Shown here piece after piece: positions 1 through 10,719 of a DNA stretch of 64,000 nt (position 1 is the stretch's first letter; the number at the start of each line of letters is the position of its first letter). A program made the position numbers and the translations under genes. The stretch spans positions 33,914,001 to 33,978,000 of the forward strand of contig OX485809.1 in NCBI GenBank assembly GCA_950295325.1, given 5' to 3'. The DNA comes from Polytrichum commune. Its lineage: Eukaryota > Streptophyta > Polytrichopsida > Polytrichales > Polytrichaceae. Under the pieces are notes generated by a model, which worked only from the letters and a program-made list of their open reading frames with translations, was not told the origin of the DNA and did no database searches.

Positions 1-640
1 TTTTTTCTTTCTTTTTTTTTCTTAAAGCACCGGTTTCACATCCTCCACTTTCCCAATTCAACCGGACTTTTCACAAAACTAAATACCGGTTCTCCCGGAC
101 ATTGAAGGCTTAGTTTGGGGCATGAGCGGCTGTATTTGAAATAAGTTTGTGACATAAAAGTATTTTTGACATGGGCAAGGGGTTGTTGGGTGGGTTAAGT
201 GCATTTGCCATGTTTTAATTTATTAGCAAGTGTTGACGAGGATGTGGTTTCTAGTGGCATTGGTGATGCTCGAGATGGTACGCTAAATATGATATTTAAT
301 ATCACTATGGTAACTTTTTGGATGACACTTCTTATGAATAAGTGAACAACTTAATGTCATGGATGATGGATGAGTTCATCCATTGGCAAAACCCTACCTT
401 CTCTTGTCGGCCGCTTCTAATGAAATGTTATCATGGATGATTGAAAGTTGGATGAAAAATCACTTGGGAAGTGATAGTAATTGCAACACTGTAAATCTAT
501 AATCCCAAAAAGGATTTACAAGGAGTGACAAGTAATGTTGGGATAACATCTAGTGTTGGTGACACTACACCGCGGTTTACAGTAAAGTAACTACAAATAT
601 TAATGGATGATTGAATATTCTAACCACATGTGCCAGTGTG
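1..640. other. Gene-free AT-rich DNA
   Basis: No open frame with recognisable protein features was seen on either strand. The first 90 bases contain several ACCGG-type motifs, like those of the dispersed ACCGGTT family found elsewhere in the window. The rest is ordinary AT-rich sequence leading into the palindrome array. Confidence 0.5.
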
Positions 641-652
641 TAAGCAGAGGAT

Positions 653-1045
653 GATGGGAGCTAGACAACTCCTAGTTGAAGATGGATGGATTGGAGTTAG
701 ACAACTCCATATTGACAACATGTGCACTAGAGTTAGACAGATCCGCATTTAGTGCATTCACGAGTGCATTGGAATTAGACCATTTCATATTGAGAACATG
801 TGCACATGAGTTAGACAACTCTCAATGAGGTGCACTAGAGTTAGACCACTCCAAAATTGGAAAGATAAATGCTATTCATTGGAGTTAGACAACTCTCAAT
901 GAATAGATAGATCTAGTTGGAATTAGACAGTTCCAACTAGAAGAATGGTTGGATGAATTTAGTTGGAATTAGATAGTTCCAACTAGAAGGAAGGATGGAT
1001 GAATCCAATTGGAATTAGACAGTTCCAATTGGAAGAATGAGATTG
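653..1045. repeat. Array of about ten short palindromes with TTAGAC core
   Basis: About ten imperfect inverted repeats are spaced irregularly at roughly 25-50 bp. The consensus is GGARTTAGACARYTCC: two arms around a conserved TAGAC centre. Units lie near 656, 691, 729, 769, 807, 835, 879, 914, 960 and 1005. The unit near 914 has perfect 10-base arms (CTAGTTGGAA and TTCCAACTAG); the unit near 1005 has CCAATTGGAA and TTCCAATTGG. The arm sequences differ between units but stay complementary, while the centre barely changes. No gene is visible nearby. It could be part of an old LTR element leader, or a satellite built from a hairpin unit. Confidence 0.75.
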
Positions 1046-1729
1046 AGATAAAAGATGGAAGAAGGTACTAAAATAACCAAAGATAGAAGATTCATAGTAG
1101 AACTAAGAGATAGAGCTATGAATAGAATACTTTTACTATATGTGAAAGTAGAAAGTAAAAGTAGTGCTTTTGGCATACGAGGAAGCTCGGGGGGAGGAGA
1201 GAGAATCTTTTTGTCTCTCTCCTATGGTCGGGTGGTTGAGCTTAAACCAAGACCTACTTGGTCTAGGATTGTAATTTGATATTACAAAGAAAATAAATTG
1301 AGTTCTTCAACTCATCATTTTGATTGATAAGTATTAGTGTGAAAATTGGTGATAAACGTGTGAGAGGTTTGTTACAAATATATATGTAGTGAAATATAAT
1401 TAGTATTGAGCGAAGACAATATTGAACAATTAGAATTGGTGAAATTAAATATCATATTTAGTGTAGTTATTTGGTTCACAAGGAAGTGGTTGCATAGTTT
1501 GTTGTGATTAATTGTCTCGGTGTCATCCAATAAACTGAGGCTTGAGGTAGAAAGTTACTTTGTCTCAATCGGCATTTGGAGATCTACGGAAAGTTGAGAA
1601 TGTATACCTCATCGTGTGTTGCATGATGAGGAGGGCTTGGGTGGTGGCATATAAAGGATAGTTGCCATGGTGATTTTTAAGAGTGTGCGGTGACCTCCCA
1701 TTTTGGTGGCTTTGTATGTTGGTGAGGCC
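1046..1729. other. Gene-free segment after the palindrome array
   Basis: A 74-codon frame opens at 1055 but its composition is biased and no domain is recognisable. A further short inverted repeat (GAGTT-CTTC-AACTC) lies near 1300. The segment resembles untranslated retroelement DNA, but no LTR ends could be defined. Confidence 0.35.
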
Positions 1730-1945
1730 AATGTCCGGGGAGATTATTGGTCATAATCGGTGAAGATCCTAGTGTTTCCAAGTCCAACCGCTTACATGTT
1801 GGGACCTTTTGGTATTCATATGTTTATTTTAGGTATATTCCATATATGTTTTTTAAAACGATCGGCAATTTTTATCAAGTCTCAAACTTGAACCAATTAT
1901 TTCTCAAGTTCGATTGGTTCCTCTGTAATTAGCAATTGCTTCTCC
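1730..1945 (+). repeat. Dispersed ACCGGTT repeat, copy 1 (+)
   Basis: This is one of five copies of a roughly 200-bp family. It begins near TGTCCGGGGAGATT, runs through TCCTAGTGTTTCCAAGTCC, and ends in a segment that elsewhere reads CAACCGGTTATTTCTC. The other copies are at 8640-8825 and 28150-28345 (inverted) and 31955-32165 and 39226-39418 (direct). No coding capacity is seen. Confidence 0.6.
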
Positions 1946-1974
1946 CCAACATGAGGCGAGGCTTTTGTATACAA

Positions 1975-2300
1975 CAGAGTTATTTGTAAAGTAAAGCCAA
2001 TGAAACCATGGGTTTGGTCCCAAACCCTAAGTTTATGAGAACGAACATAAAGTTACCCAAGTTTCTTAATGTTTAAATCATCGTATGGCAAAGAGTGGTG
2101 TTGGGCTATGAAAAAACCAGCTTTCTAGGTTGTTCTACTAAGATGGGTGGGCCAAGCTAGCCTTGCATAAGCAGATTCTAGATATAGGACAACGGGTCCC
2201 ATGCGCATACCCTATTTTAGATCTTAAAATCCTTTAATTTTTTGGGGTTGAAAGACAAGGTCCCAAAAGCTTCACCCAATTTTCAAGTTAAGCTCTAATT
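1975..2300 (+). repeat. Dispersed repeat Q, copy 1
   Basis: This segment matches 31325-31640 in the same orientation. Shared stretches include CCCAAACCCT, AAAGAGTGGTGT and CAAGCTAGCCTTGCATA. It is followed by a predicted-noncoding AT-rich tract. Copy 1 lies downstream of an ACCGGTT copy and copy 2 lies upstream of one, so the two blocks are probably parts of one larger rearranged retroelement. Confidence 0.6.
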
Positions 2301-4950
2301 CATGATGAGTGTAATTTAGATTTTGGCTAAGAAAAAAACCCAAGAAAACATTGAAGGAAGAATTAAAAGGTGAATTTTCATCACCTAGGTGTCTCAAATA
2401 AGTTTAATTAGGACAAACATGGATTTACTTCAAGCTATTTAGAATTTCAATTGATAATTCATTCATTTATGCAAGGAAAAGGTGTGGGTATGTCTCAACT
2501 TCAGTGCATGCATTTGTGATTATCACACACCCCACACTATCTACCTAATCAATAGTTTGGCAATAGTTCATCTTACTTGAACCTTGTGCAATGTGCAAGC
2601 ATATGCACAATTCTTGACAATAGTCTCCCATTTTAGTCTCTTCACCAAAGCCAAGGGCACTTTGGTGAAGTCAATCATCCCATATTAATCAATCATTCTT
2701 AATATAATTTGAAATGCTAGTACAACTATCCACTCATGGTGAAGAGTATTATTTGATTAATCCTTATTATGTATGAGTTTGTTGTCAAGCCATAGTTTTT
2801 TTTGTTGAGTTGTAGCCACAACTTCAAAACATGTTCTAAACATCAATTTAATTCAACCCACCATTCAAGTTAAAGAAATACATGGACTTGTTCTTTGGTC
2901 TACCCTTCTTGATTTGTGAATGCAAATTATAATCTCTTCTTCTTAATTTAATATGTCAAATCAAAAATTGTAACACTTATTTCCTAGGATCTAGATTCTT
3001 AACTTTTATAAATAATTTCCCTTCCAAATTAAATAAAAACTCATTAACTCGGAAGAAAAGTATAGAAATGTCTAATGTCATCTATCAGAGTTTCAAACCT
3101 TAACCCTTAGGCAATTAGCCAACTTCAAAGTACCATTTCTAGTATTTCTATACTATCCTCAAAAAATGAATGTTTCAATTTCCTAAATCGTAACATTCAT
3201 CTATTATGTCTGATTATTGCTTCTCCTTGGCAACCAATGGCCTTTGCGATCTTAACCTTTCATCTCTCTATTATACCAAGGGGTACGGAATCCCAACATT
3301 GCTTATCCTTTTAATTGAGATTAATGACATGTTTGACTTCAACTCTATGCTCCCAAGGCTTTATACATAAACTCAATTGAAATCCCTATATACTACAACG
3401 ACAATCTTCTCTTCCTTCTATCAATTTCTCATTGACCAACTTCTTCTTATTTTACTTGGAGTTCATTGCCTTCACATAATTTCAACAATGACTTGCTTGG
3501 ATCATTGAACAACCTGCACTCCCCAGTTCCCAAAGGGAAATTAATTTCCATCTCAATCATTCTAGCATCTCACTTCTCTTTTTCTACTTAAGTCAAAACT
3601 TCAAAAGTAATGTCATTCATTCCACTCATGAGTATCCTCCAACCTCGATGGAATCCTTGAGCACAATTCCTAATCAACTCTTTGATTCCCTCATTGTTTT
3701 GATGAGAAGATTGTCATGCTAGCACAACCACTTTTGCGGATTGTCTATCAACATTTGGAAAAAATTATCGTTATGAATTCTCTTCTCCCATGTGTTACAA
3801 ACTTTAGACTAGAATGAGGTGGTTCAACATCCCAACCCACCATAGAATTTAGTTACAAACTCTTCTACTCGGTTATTCACATGTTTCTCATGCAATTCCC
3901 ATGCAAATCTTATTGCATACACAAACACATACAATGAGAATTATTTCACCCAAACTTAATCCTCCACTAGAATTGAACCTAGTACAACCCCTATGATCCC
4001 ACAACATGCAAGTCTACAACCCAACATACATCCAACTTCTCATAATCAAAAGGTCATCTCTCTCTCTCTCTCTCTACATACATGGTTTCCACAACTACCA
4101 AGCCATCTCTGTGCCATCAATCACATTCAAAATGAAATTGATACAAATGAGTTTACAAAATGCTCCCAAGACTATTGTCTTCCAACATAAACCTCGATTC
4201 TCCAACTTATGAAAATAGATTCAAAGTTCAAGGTTACAACTAGTGTATGAATACTAACAAACAATGGTCAAAGGAATCTCTTCCCTTCCAATGCTTCCAA
4301 AGTCCCCAAAACATGCACATGATGGGGTAATCAACATTGCGAAGGATCAATCCCTATTTCAATATTGAAGTAATCAACTCTCAAAGACTATTGCAAATCC
4401 ATTAGAGGTTTGAGGTGAAGATAACAAGACTAACTCTCCTTCCTTCTATCTGAAGAATGTAGCTTACACATTTACAAGAGTGCACGTGCTAACTCCTAAG
4501 GTTGCACATTCTCTAATCATACATAGTCCTTTCAAACTTTTTCTTTTTTCTTTTTTCTTTTTTCTAATCTCCCATACTATGGACTCCATTAGCACATATC
4601 AATTGAATGTCTAGCTCCTAATTGAGCTTTCTTTACACTATTTTTCCTATCTTGCTCAAATTTGCCAGAAAATTGACTCCACAATGAGCTAACAAGCTCT
4701 TAATGGAACTTTCTCAAAGAAGGATCGAACTCATTGTTTTGTCCCTCTTTGAGGCTCTTTGAGGGACTCATCGGATAACTCTAGTGCCACTAGGCATCCT
4801 CAATTGTTTAGAGCGTCCCATACTTGAGTGGCCATATGATGGGAGGCATGAGTGTACTCCGATCCCAAATTTATCTTTGGGAATCTTGATGAGGAGGTTG
4901 GATGTGTTATGTAGTAAGGTAGAGGGTGCTTAAACCAACACTTTAAGCTA
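2301..4950. other. Gene-free AT-rich stretch with a TC microsatellite
   Basis: No credible coding sequence was seen on either strand in these 2.6 kb. A (TC)n microsatellite occupies 4057-4075. A short segment near 4700-4770 (TCAAAGAAGGATC followed by CCCTCTTTGAGG) recurs near 31675-31740 and inverted near 28565-28615, which marks another dispersed repeat. Confidence 0.5.
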
Positions 4951-5925
4951 TTGCACATACATATAGCAACGTGGTTGATATATATTCATATAAGCCTTTG
5001 TTCTAAACTTAGGTATAAAGAAAGAAAAAATATGTTTAGCCACAATGAGATATTTGATGGATATTCAAAGTCAAAACTTCTAGCTTCCTTAAACCCAATA
5101 TATAGGTCCCCATGTATGACGACCTTGGATATGATGAGGACCCCCACCTTCATTGCCTAGAATGAACACAACATAGTTGGGTACTAGACCCAAGCTAGAT
5201 CAAAGACCAACTAGTGAAGGTGTGCAAAGCCATGTGACCACCTCCATGATCCCACCCAATTTGCTTGCAAAACCATCACCTTGCATCTTGCATACCAACC
5301 CCCTTTGTGCTTTGTGGGCCTACCTCCGTGACTTTGTGAATAGAATGGCTATACCCCCCCCCCCTACAGTGTATAGAATGGCTAGAATAGGCATTGACAA
5401 GCCACCCTAAACCCACCTTGAACCAACCCTAGATAGAGTGGAGCCCGTTACCTACCCTACAAGAAGGTAGTGGAGGTCACTATGAGGTGGCGCCACTAAT
5501 GGCACCTAAGAACGTCACTATGTGGGCCCATACACTCCTACACCATGGGGAACGCTCGAGGTAATAGAGTGTTGGTGATTGGGAGCGTTTATAGAAGTTG
5601 GTTTTGGGTCGGGTGTTGGTTTTAGCACCCTCTACCTTAGCTTACATGCAAGAGTTCATACGAGCCCCCAACAAGTATTTGAGTCAAATTTTTAATAGGT
5701 GTACGAGATTGAAATTATACTTATCAAATCGTATGTGAAAGTGTAACACAACCCTACCTACAATGACATGTAATAATCACAACAAGGCATGAATGCTATG
5801 TGTTTGGAACTAGGGCATGTATGCATGTTCAAATATCTCAATATATCTATGTACATGTATGTATTTTTCGATTGGAACTCCAATTCACCTTGATGACCGT
5901 GGCGTTGTCAAAGATTTGGAGTATA
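4951..5925. other. Gene-free stretch with poly-C run
   Basis: Only short unsupported frames are present. An 11-base poly-C run lies at 5354-5364. No RNA gene or transposon terminus was recognised. Confidence 0.4.
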
Positions 5926-5929
5926 TTGA

Positions 5930-6260
5930 TATTTTATGATTTCAAGTCATTTGACATGATTAAGATTGCAAAGTGGGTGTCAGAATGTGCAACATCTCAC
6001 TAGTTTGTGAACAAAATTGCTCATACTTTTGGCCACAACATCACCCAATAAACGATTTTACCATATTATCAATCCCATGTGCCGGTGAGAACATTCAATG
6101 CCCTATGTAGTATTTGTCATTCCACCCGTTCTTATAATAGTCAATATGCTTGGCAATTTACCAACAAGCAATGAAGTTGGGCATCCTCTACCCTTGAAGA
6201 ATCAAGAGGTTGAACATACCACCATATACTTAAAATTCTATGAGCCTCACCAAGTATTAA
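5930..6260 (+). repeat. Dispersed repeat P, partial copy
   Basis: This block shares GCAAAGTGGGTGTCA, GGCCACAACATCACC and a GCAATGAAGTTGG stretch with 7310-8001 and with 10720-12975. It is a shortened copy of the same roughly 1.4-kb noncoding family. Confidence 0.55.
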
Positions 6261-6629
6261 AGTATATGATTTGTATATTTTTGGGTTTGAAGCTTATTTT
6301 ATATTTAAATGTATGTCAAGAAGAAGTTATAGATACACTTACATGCGATATTGATGATCAAAATATTAAGGAAGTATTTGCATTTAGGGCTACCCAGCCT
6401 ATGCATTAGAAGAAAAATAAAATTCCAACGATGTTTAGGTACTTAGCCCATATGAAAACTTACTAGAATAATGAGTTCATTCTAAGTACCCTCATTTGAG
6501 ATACAATTGGCTCCAAATAGAAGTACGTACTTTACGATGTACACGAAGAGGCTCGGTATTAGGTGAAGTTTAACATGCTCAAGAGTAAGAGGATAATATT
6601 CTTCAAATTTTCACTGCATTGATGAAAAG

Positions 6630-8001
6630 TGTTTCTCCCCCAAGTCGGACTTCAAGATTGTGTCATTTGTTTGAAAAACTATTGTTCAAGCATGCAATGT
6701 TCCAATACTTATAGAGTTGTGTCAATATGGCATCAACCTTTGGCAAGTGCACAATGAGTAAGTGAGTAAGTGAGTGATACTGTAGTTCTCTAGCAGTTAG
6801 GGCATCTTTTTGCCTAATAATTGATTAAATTGCGAAAGTAAGTTAAGCATCCCATAAAATAATATTCTAAAATTGGGCAAATTAAAAAAGAAACTAAAAA
6901 TAAGTTAGACGTTCATTCATGTTTGCTTGTCTCAATCCTGTTTTTATGGTATTGTGTCAACATGACTTGTGGAGCAAATTCATGCTTGTATTGTTCTGAG
7001 ACCACAAGTGAGATAAATGCCGCGTGAAGACACCGTTGAAACTATTTGATGCTATTTTTTCAGATTTCAGTGAATGTCACTTACATTATTGCGATTTCAG
7101 GCACTCTTTGGATGTTTTTTGGGGGACACTCAATGAAATTAATTTCCCATAAATTTAGACACCTTTAAAATTAATTATTTTATGCCCAAGCTGCTAGAGA
7201 GCTACGGTCACGGAGGAGTTAACAATGGTGCTTGTATTTGCATGTAGCTTTGGCTTATCATATCTCCCAATTCACTTTAAGGAAAAAGTTTGGTCCCCGT
7301 GAAGGCTTTGGATTCTCGTGATGCCCGATCATTTGACAAGATGGAGCCTGCAAAGTGGGTGTCAAATTGTGCAGTGGCTCTTCAATATGCGATTGAAATT
7401 GCTATTTATTTGGCCACAACATCACCTCACAAATACGGTCATGCCAACCCACCGCCAATGTGACCATTTGATGGCCACCATCACGAGTGAGAGTATCGTT
7501 GAAACAAAATTAATGGACCTCTTCATCATCCAACAAAATGCATCTTCAACCTATCTAGAATGCATTTTGGATATTCCTCAATCTAGATATTTTGACACCA
7601 CATTATTATTGTCCATAAACTTATAGCGGCTATGTTTCCAACTAACATGGGTGCTTGAGAGGTATGCTTGTATGCCACAATTTGCCCGTATTTTGTCATG
7701 TTTGTCATATCATTGCTACTTATAACAATAACATTGATTATCAATTTCCCAACATGTAATGAAGTTGGACCCCCCCCCCAAACAAAAAAAAACCTCGTAT
7801 CAACCCTTGAAGGTCTAAGTGTCAATGGGTTGAATGCACACCCCACATGCACAATGTCGACAAGTTTACTAGTGTTGAACAAATTTGCATGATAATCTAG
7901 TTTAGTTTGGCACATCTTTTTGAGTTAAGGTAAGCACGCCTCATTTTGTTACTTGTCTTAAACGGACACCTCTGTTTGATTGGCGTGTGGTGTAGGTGTG
8001 G
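6630..8001 (+). repeat. Dispersed repeat P, long copy interrupted by a transposon
   Basis: This block aligns by eye with 9640-12975 once the MITEs and tandem units there are set aside. Shared landmarks are GTGTCAATATGGCA, GGCTTTGGATTCTCGTGAT, GCAAAGTGGGTGTCAAATTG and CCTACTAGTGTTG-like sequence. Its right end is interrupted at 8001 by a 496-bp hAT-like element. No protein is evident, although several short frames exist. It contains a poly-C run at 7770-7779. Confidence 0.6.
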
Positions 8002-8497
8002 CCCAGGGAGTGCACTGTTCAAGTACTGTATTTATACATGTGGGTGAACAAAAGGGGTATTATTTAAAACAAGCATGTACAAAATGTACGTACAAGAGAC
8101 ATATTGCTATTAAGCAAGAAGTAGATATACATGAGGCTATAGAAAAATATATGTAAAGTACGCATTTACGCGTTTACGCGTTCAAGTCAGACCTGGACCA
8201 AGAATCATGTGTTTTTTCATCCACTAAGTAACGACTTTATAACTAAAAATCCATGATTTGATATTATACATATAATAGGGCCATATTTTTGCATTTCCAA
8301 ACATTTGTACACATGTTATATACAATTTTTGTATTTGTTTTTGGACCCTTGTGTGCGTATGGAAATGTATTTTGAAGCAATGAGATTTGTAAGTATATTG
8401 CTTGATTTTAGCAAAAATAAAATGTATACAAGGGTATTTTAATAAGGGGCATGCACGCACGTGATGCTTGGTTTTAATGAATAGTGCACTCCCTGAG
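8002..8497. mobile_element. hAT-like nonautonomous transposon 1 (496 bp)
   Basis: The left end reads CCCAGGGAGTGCACT. The reverse complement of the right end reads CTCAGGGAGTGCACT, so these are near-perfect terminal inverted repeats. Direct 8-bp duplications AGGTGTGG flank it at 7994-8001 and 8498-8505. An 8-bp duplication with CAGGG-type ends is typical of hAT elements. The related sequence at about 12950-12980 continues without any insertion at this point and so acts as an empty site. No transposase is encoded, and internal TTACGCG triplets lie near 8166-8180. A sister element lies at 51744-52459. Confidence 0.8.
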
Positions 8498-8639
8498 AGG
8501 TGTGGATCTAAGAGTGGACGCCATAATTACATATGTTTTAAGGAAATTGATGAACCAAATGCTCACATTGAGTCTAAAATTGTACACTAAACACGGCCCT
8601 CAAGAATAAAACACATGTAACAAGTTTGAAACAATGATC

Positions 8640-8825
8640 GGCGAGAATTGGCCACTAGTTACAAATGAAGTGGTTGAGTTTGAGAAATAACCGGTTGAAG
8701 TCTAAGACTTCAAGAAAATTACCAATCATTTCATAAGATAGAGAATATTCCTCGAATCAAGGAAAACTAAAAGATGTCAAAATGTAACCGGTTGGACTTG
8801 GAAATACTAGGATCCCAACCGGTTA
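8640..8825 (-). repeat. Dispersed ACCGGTT repeat, copy 2 (inverted)
   Basis: This is an inverted copy of the family at 1730-1945. It contains AACCGGTTGAAGTC followed by GACTTCAAG, an internal palindrome, and later GGACTTGGAAATACTAGGA. It is noncoding. Confidence 0.65.
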
Positions 8826-9267
8826 TGCAAAAAATAAATTAGAAAACAATAATAAATAAATAAACCTTTCAGGCCATGGATGGGGTGAATGGCTTGATTT
8901 CATATCAAAATTTACATCATGTGTGATAGAGAACTTACTTAGCCTACTATAACTTAAGATTCCCGAAATATAAATATAACGATCACTCTATATTACTTTT
9001 TGAGTGAGTTATGCCTCTTTGTCAAAGTTTGTTAAAACTCCCACATCTTTATGGTTTCATAAATTGAAAGCAAGCAATTTTGTGACTTCTTTTTGACATA
9101 TTTTTAAAACCCTTCATTAGATTCTGTCACTGTCTCATGAATTCTTGAAGTCACATTTGTTTGATTAAAATTATTAAGCTCGTGAAGATTTTGGAACCTT
9201 GTGATTGTATGAATGTGACCTAGAAATACTCTTATGTGAGATGTGTTGTGAAACCTATAAATTCATG

Positions 9268-9600
9268 TTAAGGTAGATGGATCTTAAATGGTTACTTTTT
9301 CATTCTAGCTCACATCTCGTAGGTTATAAAATATGCAATTAGTACGAGATTGTTAGCAAACCCATATCAAATCCTTAGCCACTTTCCTCATAATTTCTAG
9401 AGCTCATACGAATATTGTATTCATTATCAAGTAAAAATTCTCATGCCCATTAAATGGTCATATAGGTCCTCCCAATTTATGTTGACTATTGAGTCTAGGA
9501 TGGTTCTCACATTTTGAGCTCGTAGTCCATCAAACACATCTATTTTGGTATCCATTCTTGGAGCCACACCTAACCATCTACCACTCACATATACGTGTCT
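9268..9600 (+). repeat. Dispersed repeat S, copy 1
   Basis: It starts GGTAGATGGATCTTAAATGG and ends near TTGGAGCCACACC. It matches 38862-39215 in the same orientation over roughly 330 bp. A shorter copy is at 18124-18330, and fragments occur near 27770 and inverted near 30540-30830. It is noncoding. Confidence 0.6.
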
Positions 9601-9688
9601 GATAAAGATAAGCAACCAAATTAGGCACATTTACCTTATATGTACGTGTTTCTCATCCCAAACGAGACTTCGAGATTGTGTCACTTTA

Positions 9689-10094
9689 GGGGTTGTTTAC
9701 ACCATGGACCAAGAAGCCGTCCCAAGGCCCTATAATATTTGTTAAGGCCCATGGCAAAGAAATGATGTTATAAAGAGTCTTTTTTCGGGGGGGGGGGGAA
9801 GAGAAGATGAGGACAAGAGAAGACAAGAGAATGATCAAACTTGAATTTAATTTTCTCGAAACTTCCCTTTTTGGGTACGTATTAAAACAATATCAACACA
9901 TTCACTTTTGGGTGCATGGTCATTCCTCTCAGTCCAATTTCGGTTTACACCTAGTGAGGGGTCCAAAAGCTCTATAAATGGGGGTTTTTTTTTATTTTAA
10001 AGAAATCATACCATGGAAGTTGGACCATCAAGTCAAACCATGGAAAGGCCATCTTCCATGGTCCAACTTCATAGTCCATGGTGTAAACCGGCCC
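9689..10094. mobile_element. Harbinger-like MITE 1 (about 406 bp)
   Basis: The left end GGGGTTGTTTACACCATGG pairs with a right end whose reverse complement begins GGGCCGGTTTACACCATGG. Flanking trinucleotides are TTA on the left and TCA on the right, a one-mismatch match to the TWA duplication of PIF/Harbinger elements. The flanks rejoin into repeat P (compare 6655-6770), which supports a real insertion. The interior has further inverted segments around CCATGG and a 12-base poly-G run at 9787-9798. It has no coding capacity. Confidence 0.6.
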
Positions 10095-10189
10095 TCACTT
10101 AGCAAAATATCGGTCAGGCATGCAACCTTTTGATTCTAATAGAGATGTGTCAATATGGCAACAACCTTTGGCAAGTGTACGGTGAGTAA

Positions 10190-10704
10190 GGGTTGCTTTA
10201 CACCTAGAGGCCAGGCCAATTCGTTGTGTAAGAGGCTTGAAATCTTCACTTGTGATTGGCCAAAAGGTTGAAATCGGCCCCAACCCCTTTACACCTAGGG
10301 GCCGGGCCAATTTTGTGGTATGATTTTTTCAATCAAAAAATGCATGGTATGACACGGCCCAAGCTCATTGAATTGGGTGCACCCAAAATGGAAGGCCAAT
10401 GTCAAATTTCTTTTTTTAAAATATCTTTAAAAAAATATGATTTTTTTAGCGAACCATATCCATTGGATTATGTGGAAATATGAACGGCTCTATGCTAGAT
10501 TATGCTAGATCCGTTGGATTATGCTAGATTTATTGAATCAACCTAGCTTCTTGGCCCTAAGGCCTTTACATATGAGAAAATTGGCCCCCATTATAATCTT
10601 ATTATAATGTGTAGTTGAGGCTGGCCTCCAACCCAAAAGGGGTTGAAATTTCATGCAATCAGCCTCAAGGGGAATTGGCCTGGCCTCTAGGTGTAAAGCG
10701 GCCC
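10190..10704. mobile_element. Harbinger-like MITE 2 (515 bp) with TAA duplication
   Basis: The terminal inverted repeats are about 33 bases long and differ only at two positions near the tip. Both contain GCTTTACACCTAGAGGCCAG, at 10195 and, reversed, ending at 10699. The element begins GGG and ends CCC and is flanked by direct TAA at 10187-10189 and 10705-10707, as expected for Tourist/PIF-Harbinger MITEs. A second diverged copy of the terminal motif (CTTTACACCTAGGGGCCGGG) lies inside at about 10288, suggesting a nested or rearranged element. No transposase is present. Confidence 0.8.
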
Positions 10705-10719
10705 TAAGTACGTAATAAC

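Noticed and set aside
1055-1279. 74-codon frame after the palindrome array
   Set aside because: No domain, low-complexity composition, and it lies in sequence that looks like untranslated retroelement DNA.
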